Both the position numbers and the translations under genes were made by a program. 64,000 bases of DNA from an uncultured Bacteroidota bacterium (GTDB lineage Bacteria > Bacteroidota > Bacteroidia > Flavobacteriales_D > Parvicellaceae), in the NCBI GenBank assembly GCA_902536695.1, contig CACAYQ010000002.1, forward strand, positions 1 through 64,000. The letters run 5' to 3'. The notes under the pieces are model-generated. The model saw only the letters and a list, made by a program, of their open reading frames with translations. It had not been told where the DNA came from and ran no database searches. Below are positions 20,660 to 30,937 of the stretch, one piece after another. Position 1 is the stretch's first letter; each line of letters starts with the position of its first letter.

Positions 20660-22768
20660 TTAACTTATATTGCTCCAATTGGGTTTGAGTTTTGACTGCC
20701 TTATTAATTCTTTTCTTATAAAGAAGCTTTCTTTCAATACTAAATCAGGATCTCTTATTAGTAGTTCATCCACATGCTGTTTAGTAAGTTGAACTAGTTG
20801 AGCATCCTTAGCTAAATCAGCAAGTTTAAAATCTAAAACACCACTTTGTTGCGTTCCCATAATGTCTCCTGGTCCTCTTAATCTCAAATCTTGCTCTGCT
20901 ATTTCAAAACCATCATTGGTTCTAACCATTGTTTCTATCCTAGTTTTTCCATCTTCTGAAAGTTTAAACCCAGTCATCAATATGCAATATGACTGGTCAG
21001 CACCACGTCCTACTCTACCTCTTAGTTGATGTAATTGTGAAAGCCCAAATCTTTCTGCACTTTCTATAACCATTAATGAGGCATTAGGAACATTAACTCC
21101 CACTTCTATAACAGTTGTTGCAACCATTATTTGAGATTTACCACTTACAAATCGTTCCATCTCAAACTCTTTATCATTAGGTTTCATTTTACCATGTACA
21201 ATACTTACTGTATAATCAGGCAATGGGAAACGCCTTACTACACTTTCATATCCATCCATAAGGTCTTTATAATCCATTTTTTCCGATTCTTCAATCAAAG
21301 GATATACAATATAAACCTGTCTTCCAAGCTTAATTTCATCTTCAATAAATTGAAATACTTTTAACCTGCTGGAGTCGAAACGGTGAACCGTTTTGATTGA
21401 CTTTCTTCCAGGCGGAAGTTCATCAATAACAGAAACATCTAAATCTCCATAAAAAGTCATCGCTAATGTTCTTGGAATTGGAGTTGCTGTCATGACTAGA
21501 ATGTGGGGAGGACAACTATTTTTTTTCCAAAGTTTTGCTCTTTGTGCTACACCAAAACGATGTTGTTCGTCAATTACTGCTAGTCCTAGATTTTGAAATT
21601 TTACCTTATCTTCTAATAAAGCATGCGTACCAACCAATAAATTTAATTCTCCGCTTTCTAAATCTTCATGAATTACAACTCTATCTTTCTTTTTCACTGA
21701 ACCTGAAAGTAAAGAAACTTTTAAACCTAATTTTTGGAAATAAGGTTGAATAGAATCATAATGTTGGTTTGCTAGAATTTCGGTAGGTGCCATGAGGCAC
21801 GCTTGAAATCCATTGTCAATGGCTAATAGGATAGTTAAGATAGCAACTATTGTTTTTCCGCTACCCACATCACCTTGCAATAATCTATTCATGTGTTTCC
21901 CCAGACCTAAATCTTTTCTAAATTCCTTTATGACTTTTTTTTGTGCATTTGTGAGTTCAAAGCCTAAATGGTGATGGTAAAAATCATTAAAATATTGACC
22001 TACAATTTCAAACTTAAAACCTTCTACTTTTCTTCTTGTTGTTATCTTTTGTCTTGTCATACTGAGTTGTAGAAAAAACAACTCTTCATATTTAAGTCTT
22101 AGGATAGCTTTTTTTAGTAAAGAAGAATTTTGAGGAAAGTGAATGTTTTTGAAAGTTTCCTTATTAGATAAAAATGCATTTATCTTTTCTAACTCAGGAG
22201 ATAGAGTTTGATTTAAGTAACCTAATACGAGTGGCAACAAATTGCGTTGTAAATTCTCTATTCCTCTGGAATGAAGCCCAAACTTAGTTAACTTTTCTCC
22301 TGAATGATATATGGGTTGTAATTCACCCATTTTATTCTTGTTTTTGTCCTCTAATTCTAATTCAGGATGATTAAAATTCCACATGTTATTATATTCATTT
22401 GCCTTTCCATATAAAACATATTTTTTACCTATTTCAACTGATGATTTTATCCACTTAATCCCTTTAAACCAAACTAAAACCACATCGCCTGTTTCGTCTC
22501 GGGCATGAGCAACTAATCTTTTACGTCTTGGAGGTCCCAATTCTTCGATATCATAAATAACTACGGAAAGCTGAACAGCAGTATTCGGTACTTGGATTTG
22601 ATTTACCTTGATTGTACTTGATCTATCAATATATCTAAAAGGAAAGTAATGGAGTAAATCTAGATACGTATAAATCCCCAACTCACTCTTCAACACCTCT
22701 CCTCTCTTAGGACCTACACCCTTCAGGTAATCAATTGACGTATTAAGTATATCATGTTGCAATTTCAA
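20660..22768 (-). CDS. recG: ATP-dependent DNA helicase RecG
   Basis: RecG remodels stalled replication forks and branch-migrates Holliday junctions. The N-terminal wedge/OB domain (SIDYLKGVGPKRGEVLKSE, DLLHYFPFRYIDR) is followed by the helicase core with LLQGDVGSGKTIVAILT (Walker A), VIDEQHRFGVAQR (DEQH box), VMTATPIPRTLAMTFYGDLD and QLRGRVGRGADQSYC (motif VI). Length 702 aa is normal. It lies 38 bases after pdhC on the same strand. Confidence 0.96.
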   Translation of the reverse strand: MKLQHDILNTSIDYLKGVGPKRGEVLKSELGIYTYLDLLHYFPFRYIDRSSTIKVNQIQVPNTAVQLSVVIYDIEELGPPRRKRLVAHARDETGDVVLVWFKGIKWIKSSVEIGKKYVLYGKANEYNNMWNFNHPELELEDKNKNKMGELQPIYHSGEKLTKFGLHSRGIENLQRNLLPLVLGYLNQTLSPELEKINAFLSNKETFKNIHFPQNSSLLKKAILRLKYEELFFLQLSMTRQKITTRRKVEGFKFEIVGQYFNDFYHHHLGFELTNAQKKVIKEFRKDLGLGKHMNRLLQGDVGSGKTIVAILTILLAIDNGFQACLMAPTEILANQHYDSIQPYFQKLGLKVSLLSGSVKKKDRVVIHEDLESGELNLLVGTHALLEDKVKFQNLGLAVIDEQHRFGVAQRAKLWKKNSCPPHILVMTATPIPRTLAMTFYGDLDVSVIDELPPGRKSIKTVHRFDSSRLKVFQFIEDEIKLGRQVYIVYPLIEESEKMDYKDLMDGYESVVRRFPLPDYTVSIVHGKMKPNDKEFEMERFVSGKSQIMVATTVIEVGVNVPNASLMVIESAERFGLSQLHQLRGRVGRGADQSYCILMTGFKLSEDGKTRIETMVRTNDGFEIAEQDLRLRGPGDIMGTQQSGVLDFKLADLAKDAQLVQLTKQHVDELLIRDPDLVLKESFFIRKELIRQSKLKPNWSNIS

Positions 22769-22806
22769 AAATTAAATCATTCTTGAAATTAAATTAAATA
22801 AAATTC

Positions 22807-24096
22807 TCAAATGGAATCTTTACCAAGCAATAAAACTGGGTTTTCTAAATAATTCTTGAAGGAGTTTAGAAATGCAGATCCTACAGCACCATCTACAACT
22901 CGGTGATCGCAACTTAAGGTAGCTTTCATGACATTTCCTGGAACTACTTGACCATTTTTTACTACAGGAACTTGTTGAATTCCACCTACTGCTAAAATGC
23001 ATGAGTCTGGAGGATTAACAATAGCAGTAAATTCATCAATACCAAACATACCTAAGTTTGAGATGGTAAATGTGTTACCAGCCCAATCTTCAGGTTGTAG
23101 TTTTTTGTCTTTTGCTTTTTGTGCGAATTCCTTTACTTCGGCCCCAATTTGAGTCAACGGTTTTTCATCGGCAAATCGTACAACTGGAACAAGCAAACCC
23201 TCATCTACTGCAACAGCCACACCAATATGAACGTGTTCATTATATCTAATAAAATCCCCGTACCATGAGGCATTGACTTTTGGGTTTTCCTTGAGAGAAA
23301 CCGCTACAGCTTTTACCACTAAATCATTAAAAGAAACTTTTAATGGATTTATAGATTTATTTATTGAAGTTCTTACCTCCATGGCATTATCCATATGAAT
23401 GCTAACTGTCAAATAAAAATGTGGAGCTGAGAACTTACTTTCGGCAAGCCTTTGCGCAATAACCTTTCTCATTTGAGAAACAGGTTCATCAACAAAAGAT
23501 TCTACACCACTAAATGATACTTTTCCTTGAAAATTTTCAATATCTCTTTTGACAATTCTGCCGTCAGTACCAGTCCCCTTAATCAAATTCAAATTAAGAC
23601 CTCGCTCATCAGCCAATTTTTTAGCTAAAGGAGATGCCTTTACAATCCCATTAGAAACAGTAGTAGAAGGCGGAAAAGAAGTTGTGTTTGCTGTTTGATC
23701 TATAGAAAAAGATGGGGCAGGTTGAGGAGCTGGTTGACTCACTTCCACAGGTTTAACTTCTTCAGCTTTGGGTGGAATAATCTCGGTGTCAGATACCTCA
23801 TCTTTATTGGATTTTTGTGGCTCTTCGTCTTCTTTTAAAAGTGCTGTAACATCTTCATCTTTTTCTCCTAAAATAGCTAATATTGAATCAACTGGAGCAG
23901 TCTGACCTTTTTCCACACCAATGTGTAAAAGCACACCTTCTTGGAAGGATTCAAACTCCATGGTAGCTTTATCGGTTTCAATATCTGCTAATAAGTCACC
24001 ACTTTCAATGCTGTCACCAACACTTTTATGCCATTCTGCAACAACACCTTCAGTCATGGTGTCACTTAGTTTGGGCATCCTAACAATTTCGGCCAT
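22807..24096 (-). CDS. pdhC: Pyruvate dehydrogenase complex E2, dihydrolipoamide acetyltransferase
   Basis: E2 transfers acetyl groups to CoA in the pyruvate dehydrogenase complex. One N-terminal lipoyl domain is present (DIETDKATMEFESF, lipoylated lysine near residue 44), then a Pro/Glu-rich linker, a peripheral-subunit-binding domain (VKASPLAKKLADERGLNLNL, about 150-185) and the catalytic domain ending in LSCDHRVVDGAVG (HxxxDG). Length is 429 aa. It is ten bases downstream of pdhA; the E1-beta gene is not adjacent and must be elsewhere, as in other Flavobacteriales. Confidence 0.94.
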   Translation of the reverse strand: MAEIVRMPKLSDTMTEGVVAEWHKSVGDSIESGDLLADIETDKATMEFESFQEGVLLHIGVEKGQTAPVDSILAILGEKDEDVTALLKEDEEPQKSNKDEVSDTEIIPPKAEEVKPVEVSQPAPQPAPSFSIDQTANTTSFPPSTTVSNGIVKASPLAKKLADERGLNLNLIKGTGTDGRIVKRDIENFQGKVSFSGVESFVDEPVSQMRKVIAQRLAESKFSAPHFYLTVSIHMDNAMEVRTSINKSINPLKVSFNDLVVKAVAVSLKENPKVNASWYGDFIRYNEHVHIGVAVAVDEGLLVPVVRFADEKPLTQIGAEVKEFAQKAKDKKLQPEDWAGNTFTISNLGMFGIDEFTAIVNPPDSCILAVGGIQQVPVVKNGQVVPGNVMKATLSCDHRVVDGAVGSAFLNSFKNYLENPVLLLGKDSI

Positions 24097-24106
24097 AAAT
24101 CAAATG

Positions 24107-25150
24107 TTATAAATATTCTTTAATATAAGGATAGTCTTTTTGAACATATACGTCTTCGTATAACTCGTGAGGTTCAAGGTCTGGAGATTCTTCAGCAAAT
24201 TTCACAGATTCCTCTACTATTTGTTTTACCTCGTTTTGAATCTCTTTAATTTCTTTTTCAGAAGCTAATTTATTGTCTTCTATAGTTTTTAGAACTTGAG
24301 AGATTGGATCTTTTTGCTTATAATCTTCTACTTCGTCTTTAGTTCTGTATTTTTGTGGATCAGACATGGAGTGTCCTTTGTATCTATATGTTCTTATATC
24401 AAGCAAAGTTGGACCATCACCCTTTCTTGCTCTATCGCAAGCATCTTTAATGGCATGATGCACATCTTCAACAGACATTCCATTTACTACATAAGAAGGC
24501 ATATGATAAGATTTTCCAATTTCACTCATGTCTTCTACATTAGTTGTTCTTTTTACAGAAGTCCCCATCGCGTAATTATTATTTTCAATAATAAAAACTA
24601 CTGGCAATTTCCACATCATGGCCATATTAAATGTCTCATGAAGTGCACCTTGTCTAGCTGCTCCGTCTCCAAATGAACAAAAGGTGACATTTTTGTTGCC
24701 TTTGTACTTGTCCGCAAATGCTATTCCGGCCCCCATAGGTATTTGAGCACCTACAATCCCATGTCCGCCCATAAGATTAACTTCTTTTTTAAACATATGC
24801 ATAGATCCACCTTTTCCTTTGGACATACCTGTCTTTTTTCCATAAAGCTCAGCTAACATATATTTAGGATGAATACCTAGCCCAATCGGATGAGCATGGT
24901 CTCTATAAGCTGTGATGTGTTTATCTTCTTTTTGGCATGCAGAAACTGTACCTGCAACAATGGCTTCTTGCCCTATATAAAGGTGACAAAATCCACCAAA
25001 CTTTTGTTGAATATACAGGTGACCAACGCGTTCTTCAACTTTTCTCATCACAAGCATATCTTTATACCATTTGATATACTGTTCTTTTGAAAAATCCAAC
25101 GAGTTTTTTTTCTTGGATTTTGTATTTTTTTCCATCGTTTGAATAGACAT
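24107..25150 (-). CDS. pdhA: Pyruvate dehydrogenase E1 component, alpha subunit
   Basis: The thiamine-diphosphate-binding alpha subunit of pyruvate dehydrogenase. FGGFCHLYIGQEAIVAG, GGHGIVGAQIPMGAGIAFAD, CSFGDGAARQGALHETFNMA (GDG...N ThDP-binding motif) and YRYKGHSMSDPQKYR (phosphorylation-loop region in eukaryotes) are diagnostic. Length is 347 aa. It lies between cdd and pdhC in the porU-porV-cdd-pdhA-pdhC order often seen in Flavobacteriia. A 60-base gap separates it from cdd. Confidence 0.95.
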   Translation of the reverse strand: MSIQTMEKNTKSKKKNSLDFSKEQYIKWYKDMLVMRKVEERVGHLYIQQKFGGFCHLYIGQEAIVAGTVSACQKEDKHITAYRDHAHPIGLGIHPKYMLAELYGKKTGMSKGKGGSMHMFKKEVNLMGGHGIVGAQIPMGAGIAFADKYKGNKNVTFCSFGDGAARQGALHETFNMAMMWKLPVVFIIENNNYAMGTSVKRTTNVEDMSEIGKSYHMPSYVVNGMSVEDVHHAIKDACDRARKGDGPTLLDIRTYRYKGHSMSDPQKYRTKDEVEDYKQKDPISQVLKTIEDNKLASEKEIKEIQNEVKQIVEESVKFAEESPDLEPHELYEDVYVQKDYPYIKEYL

Positions 25151-25210
25151 AATTTAAACTATTAAAACAAATATATATTAAAGTTATTTAAACTGTGGAA
25201 ATGTTGTGAA

Positions 25211-25699
25211 TTAATGACGCTTTAGCGCATCAGTTTTAAATGCAAGAGGCAATAAATCAGAGATACTATTCAGTTCATAAATTTCTCCAATCTCACCTTT
25301 TAAAAAGATAGGTATATCTGAGTTTTGATTTCTTTCATACTCTACCATGACCTGTCTACATGCTCCGCAAGGGGTAATGGGTTCTTTTATTATGGCATGA
25401 GTAGCTCTCACAGATACGGCCATTTTTTTAATAACCAAATCAGGAAAGTGAGCGCGACAATAATACAACAGAACTCGTTCTGCACACAATGAAGAAGGCA
25501 AAGCCATGTTTTCTTGATTATTAGCCGTCATGATTTCTCCATTTTCCAGCAAAGCGGACGCACCCACATTAAAACCAGAATAAATGGCATATGCTTTTTC
25601 GAGAATTTGATCAGAGGCCTCAATTAATTTTTGGTCTAATTCATTCAAATCTTTAACAGAATTGTAAATCTTATAGGAGAATGAAATTTTCTTAATCAT
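25211..25699 (-). CDS. cdd: Cytidine deaminase
   Basis: It deaminates cytidine and deoxycytidine to the uridine forms for pyrimidine salvage. The zinc site is visible as SSLCAERVLLYY (catalytic glutamate, one cysteine ligand) and TPCGACRQVMVEY (two cysteine ligands). AYAIYSGFNVGASALLENGE is the usual substrate-side segment. Length is 162 aa. It lies 28 bases after porV on the same strand. Confidence 0.93.
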   Translation of the reverse strand: MIKKISFSYKIYNSVKDLNELDQKLIEASDQILEKAYAIYSGFNVGASALLENGEIMTANNQENMALPSSLCAERVLLYYCRAHFPDLVIKKMAVSVRATHAIIKEPITPCGACRQVMVEYERNQNSDIPIFLKGEIGEIYELNSISDLLPLAFKTDALKRH

Positions 25700-25727
25700 T
25701 TGCTATAAAGATAATAAATAGCTGATA

Positions 25728-26993
25728 TTACTCTGTAGAACCTGACTCAGTAGAACCAAGATTAAACTTAATAGAAAATCTTATAGTGTTTGCTAATGGG
25801 CTCTGTTGGGTTAAAGCGAGAATGTAAGATAAATCTAGCCCAATAACTTTGTATTTAATACCCGCTCCGAAAGAAATGAATTGTCTATTCCCTTTGGTAG
25901 GATGTTCGTAAAAATAACCTGCTCTTACAGCAAATAATTCAGAATACAAAAACTCAGCGCCTGCTGATAAATTCACTTCTCTTAACTCCTCTCTAAATCT
26001 AGAACCATTTTCTACCGTGTAAACGCCTCCATCATTTACTAAACTTCCAGGAGCATCTGTAAATGATCCAAACATACCCGTAGCCACTCCAACATTAGGA
26101 TCTCTGCCAGAGAGAATCATGTTGGGATTGTTAGGGTCATAAATGGGTGGGGTTGGGATTAATAATTTGTTTGCATCAATGGTAAATGTAAATTTGTTGT
26201 ATTCATCTAAATCCATTTTAAGAGCTGAACCAAGTCTAAGATTGGTTGGTATGAAATCTCTATCCGCATTTTCCGTGTAAGCCATTTTAGCTCCAATATT
26301 TGAAATATTTGCTCCAAATGCCAGAGTAGAAGGCATATCTCCAATATCAAAAGAATTGGATTGGTAATAAAATGATAAATCAGTGGATATGCTTTGCCCA
26401 GGTTTTGTACTTGCACCGGCAACCTGTGTTCCGCCCGTTAAATTTGAAAAAATATACCTAGCTGTCAAGCCAGCAGAAAAATTATCACTTAATTTTCTTG
26501 AGTAGGCTAAATCAACAGCAAATTCGTTTGGATTAAAATCACGAATGGTTTGACCATACACATCTGTAAATGTGATGCTTCCTAACGAGAAATACCTCAG
26601 CGACACACCAATACTTGAAAAACGATCTAATCTTTTATATCCTGAAAGATAGGCTAGGTTAATGTCATTAACAAGCGCTCTTAGCCAAGGTGAATATGAC
26701 AAACTATAACCCATGTCATTCATTTCATCAATAAAAACCAACTTGGCTGGATTCCAATGTACGGCATTAGCATCTGGACTAATTGCAACACCAGCATCTC
26801 CCATGGCACCTGATCTTGAGTCAGGAGAAATCAATAAAAAAGGAACTGCAGAAGTTATTGTGTTTATACCAGAACTTCCGTTTAACGTTTGAGTTGAAAT
26901 TTGCGCCCTTATATTGCTTACTAAAAAAAGTGCAACAAGCAGAATAGCTGATTGTATTTTATATCGATTTAAGTTTCCCATACCATTTATCAT
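25728..26993 (-). CDS. porV: Type IX secretion system outer-membrane protein PorV
   Basis: PorV is an outer-membrane beta-barrel shuttle that binds T9SS cargo signals and delivers them to the PorU attachment complex. After a signal peptide (IQSAILLVALFLVSNIRAQ) the protein has the family opening AVPFLLISPDSRSGAMGDAG, then VHWNPAKLVF and GYSLSYSPWLR, and barrel-like alternation to the end. Length is 421 aa. A second ATG four codons in (26981) would give a cleaner signal peptide. It follows porU by 46 bases, the expected operon partner. Confidence 0.93.
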   Translation of the reverse strand: MINGMGNLNRYKIQSAILLVALFLVSNIRAQISTQTLNGSSGINTITSAVPFLLISPDSRSGAMGDAGVAISPDANAVHWNPAKLVFIDEMNDMGYSLSYSPWLRALVNDINLAYLSGYKRLDRFSSIGVSLRYFSLGSITFTDVYGQTIRDFNPNEFAVDLAYSRKLSDNFSAGLTARYIFSNLTGGTQVAGASTKPGQSISTDLSFYYQSNSFDIGDMPSTLAFGANISNIGAKMAYTENADRDFIPTNLRLGSALKMDLDEYNKFTFTIDANKLLIPTPPIYDPNNPNMILSGRDPNVGVATGMFGSFTDAPGSLVNDGGVYTVENGSRFREELREVNLSAGAEFLYSELFAVRAGYFYEHPTKGNRQFISFGAGIKYKVIGLDLSYILALTQQSPLANTIRFSIKFNLGSTESGSTE

Positions 26994-27039
26994 AATTCAC
27001 TATAACGACAAATATATATAAATAGTATATAGTTTTTAA

Positions 27040-30000
27040 TTATTTCAAAAGGAACATCGTTTCTGTTTTAGACGAACTAAGCCCTTGTTCATTCGTAACC
27101 TCTAGTTTATATAAATAGACCCCTCTAGCCAATTGCTCACCAAAATCATCTAACCCATCCCATGAAATGCCGCTTGATCTAAAACCTTCATTGTGAATTC
27201 TCCTATTTATTGTCTTCACTGTTTTACCTGAAACATTATAGATATGAATGTCAACATCAAGATAGTTGCAATTTTGGTTGTGTTCAAAAAAGAAAGAAGT
27301 ATTTGTTGTAAATGGATTCGGGTAATTTAATACGTGATTAAGTTTTATCTCTGCATTATCAACAACAATAAAGTTGATATCTGATTTAGAAGAATTATTA
27401 TAATTATCCCAAACTTTTAATTCAATTTGATGTTCACCAGCAGATAAATCTGTTAATTCATAGAAAATCTTACCACTCTGATAAGAGTCTAAATCGGATT
27501 CATAATATTCATTTAAAACTATACTATTTGCATAATCAGCATCTAAAATGAGCTCAATATCATGACCAATTCCATTCCCCACTGTATTTATTCCGTTTGA
27601 GTCAAATATATGAGCAATCAACATGGGACTGTTGTTTGAAATACCACCAGATACAAAATTCATATCATTCATGTAAAGCTTAACATCTGGACCAACCTCA
27701 TCGCTTGTAGCATTGGTGTTGATACCTCCAATTATTAAATTCTCATCACTTCCATTTCCATCAATATGACCATTTTCAGCATAGAAACTGATTCTTGAAC
27801 TTCCAAAAGAATAATCAATATCCTTAGGAACTTTTAATCTAAAAGTAAATTGCCCATTAGTAACGGTAGACTTTCCCTTGTAAATCAGGTTTTTCCACAT
27901 TTGAAAGGGTGAAGCCGAAGATCCAGAGTTTGTACCCAACGTAGAAAAGGATGTTTTTTTATCGAATAATGAAATATTTACGACACCATCAAAAGTAGAA
28001 TATGGATGGTAATATTCATTTTCTATATGTCCATAAATTACTAATTCGTCCAATGCGCGAATCGTATCGGTACTCGTAGAATCTAAAACAACATGTATTT
28101 CTGGTAAAGCCAATTTTAATGCAGGGTCTCCAAGTAATGCAAATTTTCTATAATTCTGATCTGCACTAGTAATTGCAAACTTGTTTTTTGTGCCTTTATA
28201 GATGTCACCTAATGTTTGAGCTTTATAATTTACCAAGTCAAACACTGTATCATAGAAATACCTATTCAACCATTCGTTTGGAGTTGCATAAACCAATCTT
28301 GTTGTCGTATAAAGACCCACACCTCCTCCATTTGGGTTTAACAACACATATTCACCTGCAGATACACGATCATGGTCGTCAAACCTACCAAACTCGCAAG
28401 TGGCTGTCATAAACACCGGCATATTCGATAAATTAGACCAATTTTGAATAGTGGGTACCTTCAGTATTTGCTCATGGGCCCAACCTGTTTCACCTCCATG
28501 TCCAATGTAATTAACCAAAAGAGCACCATCATTTACTCTCTGATTGATAGCAAGCTCAGCATCAGGTATTCTTTCGCCTGTTGCGGAGGGTTGTTGAGCA
28601 TAGGCATCAGCATGAATTTTGATAATATTTTGAGTGGGTTTTGTTTGCTCAATTTTTGAAGCCATAATTTCTATGTCATTGAAATAGGCGTTTTGATCTT
28701 CATCATCGCTAACTAGAATTACTTTATTTCTCCAGTCACCTAAAATCCCATTGCTTGGATTGATATTACAATCGAGGGATGAATTTGTGGTGTCAATGGT
28801 TTGATATTGGATTATTTTTTTAATCATATCCATGGCCTCTTGCTCTGTAGACACGGTTAATCTTCCGATAGCAATATTCAATAAGTCTGTATTCCGCATA
28901 GATCCACCATCCGATAATATGGCAAAGAAATCATCCGTTGCAAAGGTGTTCACCTTGGAAAGGGATTCTTGAGACTCAAATACAGGTAACAAATTATTAC
29001 CGTGATCTAAAATATTTCTATTATCATACGTTCCGTCACCTATCAATACACAATATTTAGGAATCTGATTGGGGATTCCAGATCCACGAACATAAAACAT
29101 CCTTAAAAATTGTTTTAATGCAGTTGCATCTCTCATGCCTGAAGAAAATTCATTATAAATCTGTTGATCTGAAACGACATGAACGGATAGTCCTTCTTGT
29201 TCATGGAATGTTTTCAGCGTTGCAGCTGACTGAAAAAATTTACTGTTAGTTATTATAATTACATCAGCTGATGACAAACCATGTAAATTTTGACTTTCTA
29301 CCCTTTTCACAAATGTTGGATATGGAAATGAATTCCCTGATATAGCTATGTAATTTTTTAAACTATCTATCTCTTCTATAAAAAATAAGTTATTTCCATC
29401 TCGTTCAAAAGCTAGATTTTTTACATTATTTAAATCTGTTATGTCCCAAATCATTTGTACAGAATTGCTGTTTTGGAGATTAATTTTTGACCAAGCTGAA
29501 TTGTCACTAGATAGGCTAAAATCAAAAGAGGAATTATCTACAATTAGTTGCCTCTTACAATTAACTTCAATGTAGTCCAAGTAGCCTTTAGCAGAAGGTG
29601 AACCATTGTTATTATACGTTAAATCCATTTGATAATTGGAGTTTAAATTGTTAACGAATGGATATTCAACTACTGCTGCTCTTCCTGCATCGGACAAATA
29701 AGAACTACCTGATCCATTGATAGTAATCGTTCTATTTTGTCCAAATAAGGATAAGTTAAATGAAGCTGGAGTAGACGAAGATTTACTGACAACCCTAAGC
29801 TTCAACCAAGAAGAGTCGCTGAGGTTGCTAAATGGGAAATCATATGTGTATTGATTTGTTAAATCAAAAACATCACCCAACCAGATAGCACCGGATTTTA
29901 ACAGATTTATTTTATCTTCATTTATATATGCAAAATCCCAAAATTCATTAATCACCTGGGTGTAATTTTGATTTAGATTATTAATGCTATCTGTTGAGTT

Positions 30001-30837
30001 TGTAGCACCAGTGCCAATCCCTAAAAAGCAATAAGCGCTATCAGAATAAATATGATTAACGTGCCTGTACTTACCATTATTCATCTCTACTCTGTCACTA
30101 CCGCTATGATAAAAAAGGACATAATCTCCTGAAGAAAAATTTCCGTCATTACCATCATAAATATACAAGGTTCGTTGAATTAAGTCATCAGGTCTAAAAG
30201 TACCATTTTCTGTATTTAACAAACCTTGATTATTAGAGTATAAATGAAGTTGAGAAGAAGGCGTAGGACCATCAATAATACCATGATTAATTAAGTAAGA
30301 ATAATCAATTTTATACAGTCCACTTTGGGAAATACCAAGTTTGAACCAGTTCCATCCATTGGATAAAATAGATTGTGAGACGAACTCAGAAGATTTTTTT
30401 TTATTTGAAATAGGATGTGTTTTTTTAACTGATACATTAAATTTTGTTATTCTGTAATTTTTCCCATTTACTGATCTAATACATGAAAGTAAAAGTTGTG
30501 TCTTTTTAGCTTTATAGTTTTCCTCTTGATTACGAAAACTGATCTTGTAGTTTTCATCGTAATCTAATGAATTGGAGTTATTGGAAGTAAATTCCACTAA
30601 TTCTTCTTTAAATTCAAAACTTAGCACTTCATAAGAACCAAAGTCTAGTTCATTTTGAAAATACAATTGTTTTGTCGAATAATCTTGAAATCCCTTTTCA
30701 GGGTAAAATGTTAATTCTAAATTTAAATCATCAGTATGAGTTTTGTAATGAATTTCTGAGTTAATATGAATGACTCGCTGGGAAAAACTTGTGTTTATCC
30801 AAAATAAAATAATAATTACGGCTACACTCCTTCTCAT
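27040..30837 (-). CDS. porU: Type IX secretion system sortase/peptidase PorU
   Basis: PorU is a gingipain-like (peptidase C25) cell-surface enzyme that removes the C-terminal signal of T9SS cargo and links it to the surface. A signal peptide is followed by a long beta-rich N-terminal region. The C25 domain covers about residues 550-930, with the catalytic histidine in NYIGHGGETGWAHEQ (about 779) and cysteine in MTATCEFGRFDD (about 813). The C-terminus (LNYPNPFTTNTSFFFEHNQ ... GVYLYKLEVTNEQG) is itself CTD-like. Length, 1265 aa, is in the family range. It has its own promoter upstream and porV downstream. Confidence 0.93.
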   Translation of the reverse strand: MRRSVAVIIILFWINTSFSQRVIHINSEIHYKTHTDDLNLELTFYPEKGFQDYSTKQLYFQNELDFGSYEVLSFEFKEELVEFTSNNSNSLDYDENYKISFRNQEENYKAKKTQLLLSCIRSVNGKNYRITKFNVSVKKTHPISNKKKSSEFVSQSILSNGWNWFKLGISQSGLYKIDYSYLINHGIIDGPTPSSQLHLYSNNQGLLNTENGTFRPDDLIQRTLYIYDGNDGNFSSGDYVLFYHSGSDRVEMNNGKYRHVNHIYSDSAYCFLGIGTGATNSTDSINNLNQNYTQVINEFWDFAYINEDKINLLKSGAIWLGDVFDLTNQYTYDFPFSNLSDSSWLKLRVVSKSSSTPASFNLSLFGQNRTITINGSGSSYLSDAGRAAVVEYPFVNNLNSNYQMDLTYNNNGSPSAKGYLDYIEVNCKRQLIVDNSSFDFSLSSDNSAWSKINLQNSNSVQMIWDITDLNNVKNLAFERDGNNLFFIEEIDSLKNYIAISGNSFPYPTFVKRVESQNLHGLSSADVIIITNSKFFQSAATLKTFHEQEGLSVHVVSDQQIYNEFSSGMRDATALKQFLRMFYVRGSGIPNQIPKYCVLIGDGTYDNRNILDHGNNLLPVFESQESLSKVNTFATDDFFAILSDGGSMRNTDLLNIAIGRLTVSTEQEAMDMIKKIIQYQTIDTTNSSLDCNINPSNGILGDWRNKVILVSDDEDQNAYFNDIEIMASKIEQTKPTQNIIKIHADAYAQQPSATGERIPDAELAINQRVNDGALLVNYIGHGGETGWAHEQILKVPTIQNWSNLSNMPVFMTATCEFGRFDDHDRVSAGEYVLLNPNGGGVGLYTTTRLVYATPNEWLNRYFYDTVFDLVNYKAQTLGDIYKGTKNKFAITSADQNYRKFALLGDPALKLALPEIHVVLDSTSTDTIRALDELVIYGHIENEYYHPYSTFDGVVNISLFDKKTSFSTLGTNSGSSASPFQMWKNLIYKGKSTVTNGQFTFRLKVPKDIDYSFGSSRISFYAENGHIDGNGSDENLIIGGINTNATSDEVGPDVKLYMNDMNFVSGGISNNSPMLIAHIFDSNGINTVGNGIGHDIELILDADYANSIVLNEYYESDLDSYQSGKIFYELTDLSAGEHQIELKVWDNYNNSSKSDINFIVVDNAEIKLNHVLNYPNPFTTNTSFFFEHNQNCNYLDVDIHIYNVSGKTVKTINRRIHNEGFRSSGISWDGLDDFGEQLARGVYLYKLEVTNEQGLSSSKTETMFLLK

Positions 30838-30860
30838 CTACAATGATTATCTTTAGAACT

Positions 30861-30891
30861 CAAAATTATAATGATTATTGTAATACATCAA
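30861..30891 (-). promoter_or_regulatory. Bacteroidota-type promoter of porU-porV
   Basis: On the minus strand TTG, a 20-base spacer and TAATTTTG match the TTG-(17-23)-TAnnTTTG pattern exactly. The -7 box ends 23 bases before the porU start codon, in the divergent gap with the porP/sprF-like gene. Confidence 0.55.
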
Positions 30892-30937
30892 AAATGATTA
30901 AGTTGCGATAATTGATTTTTTGTATAATTGGAACTTA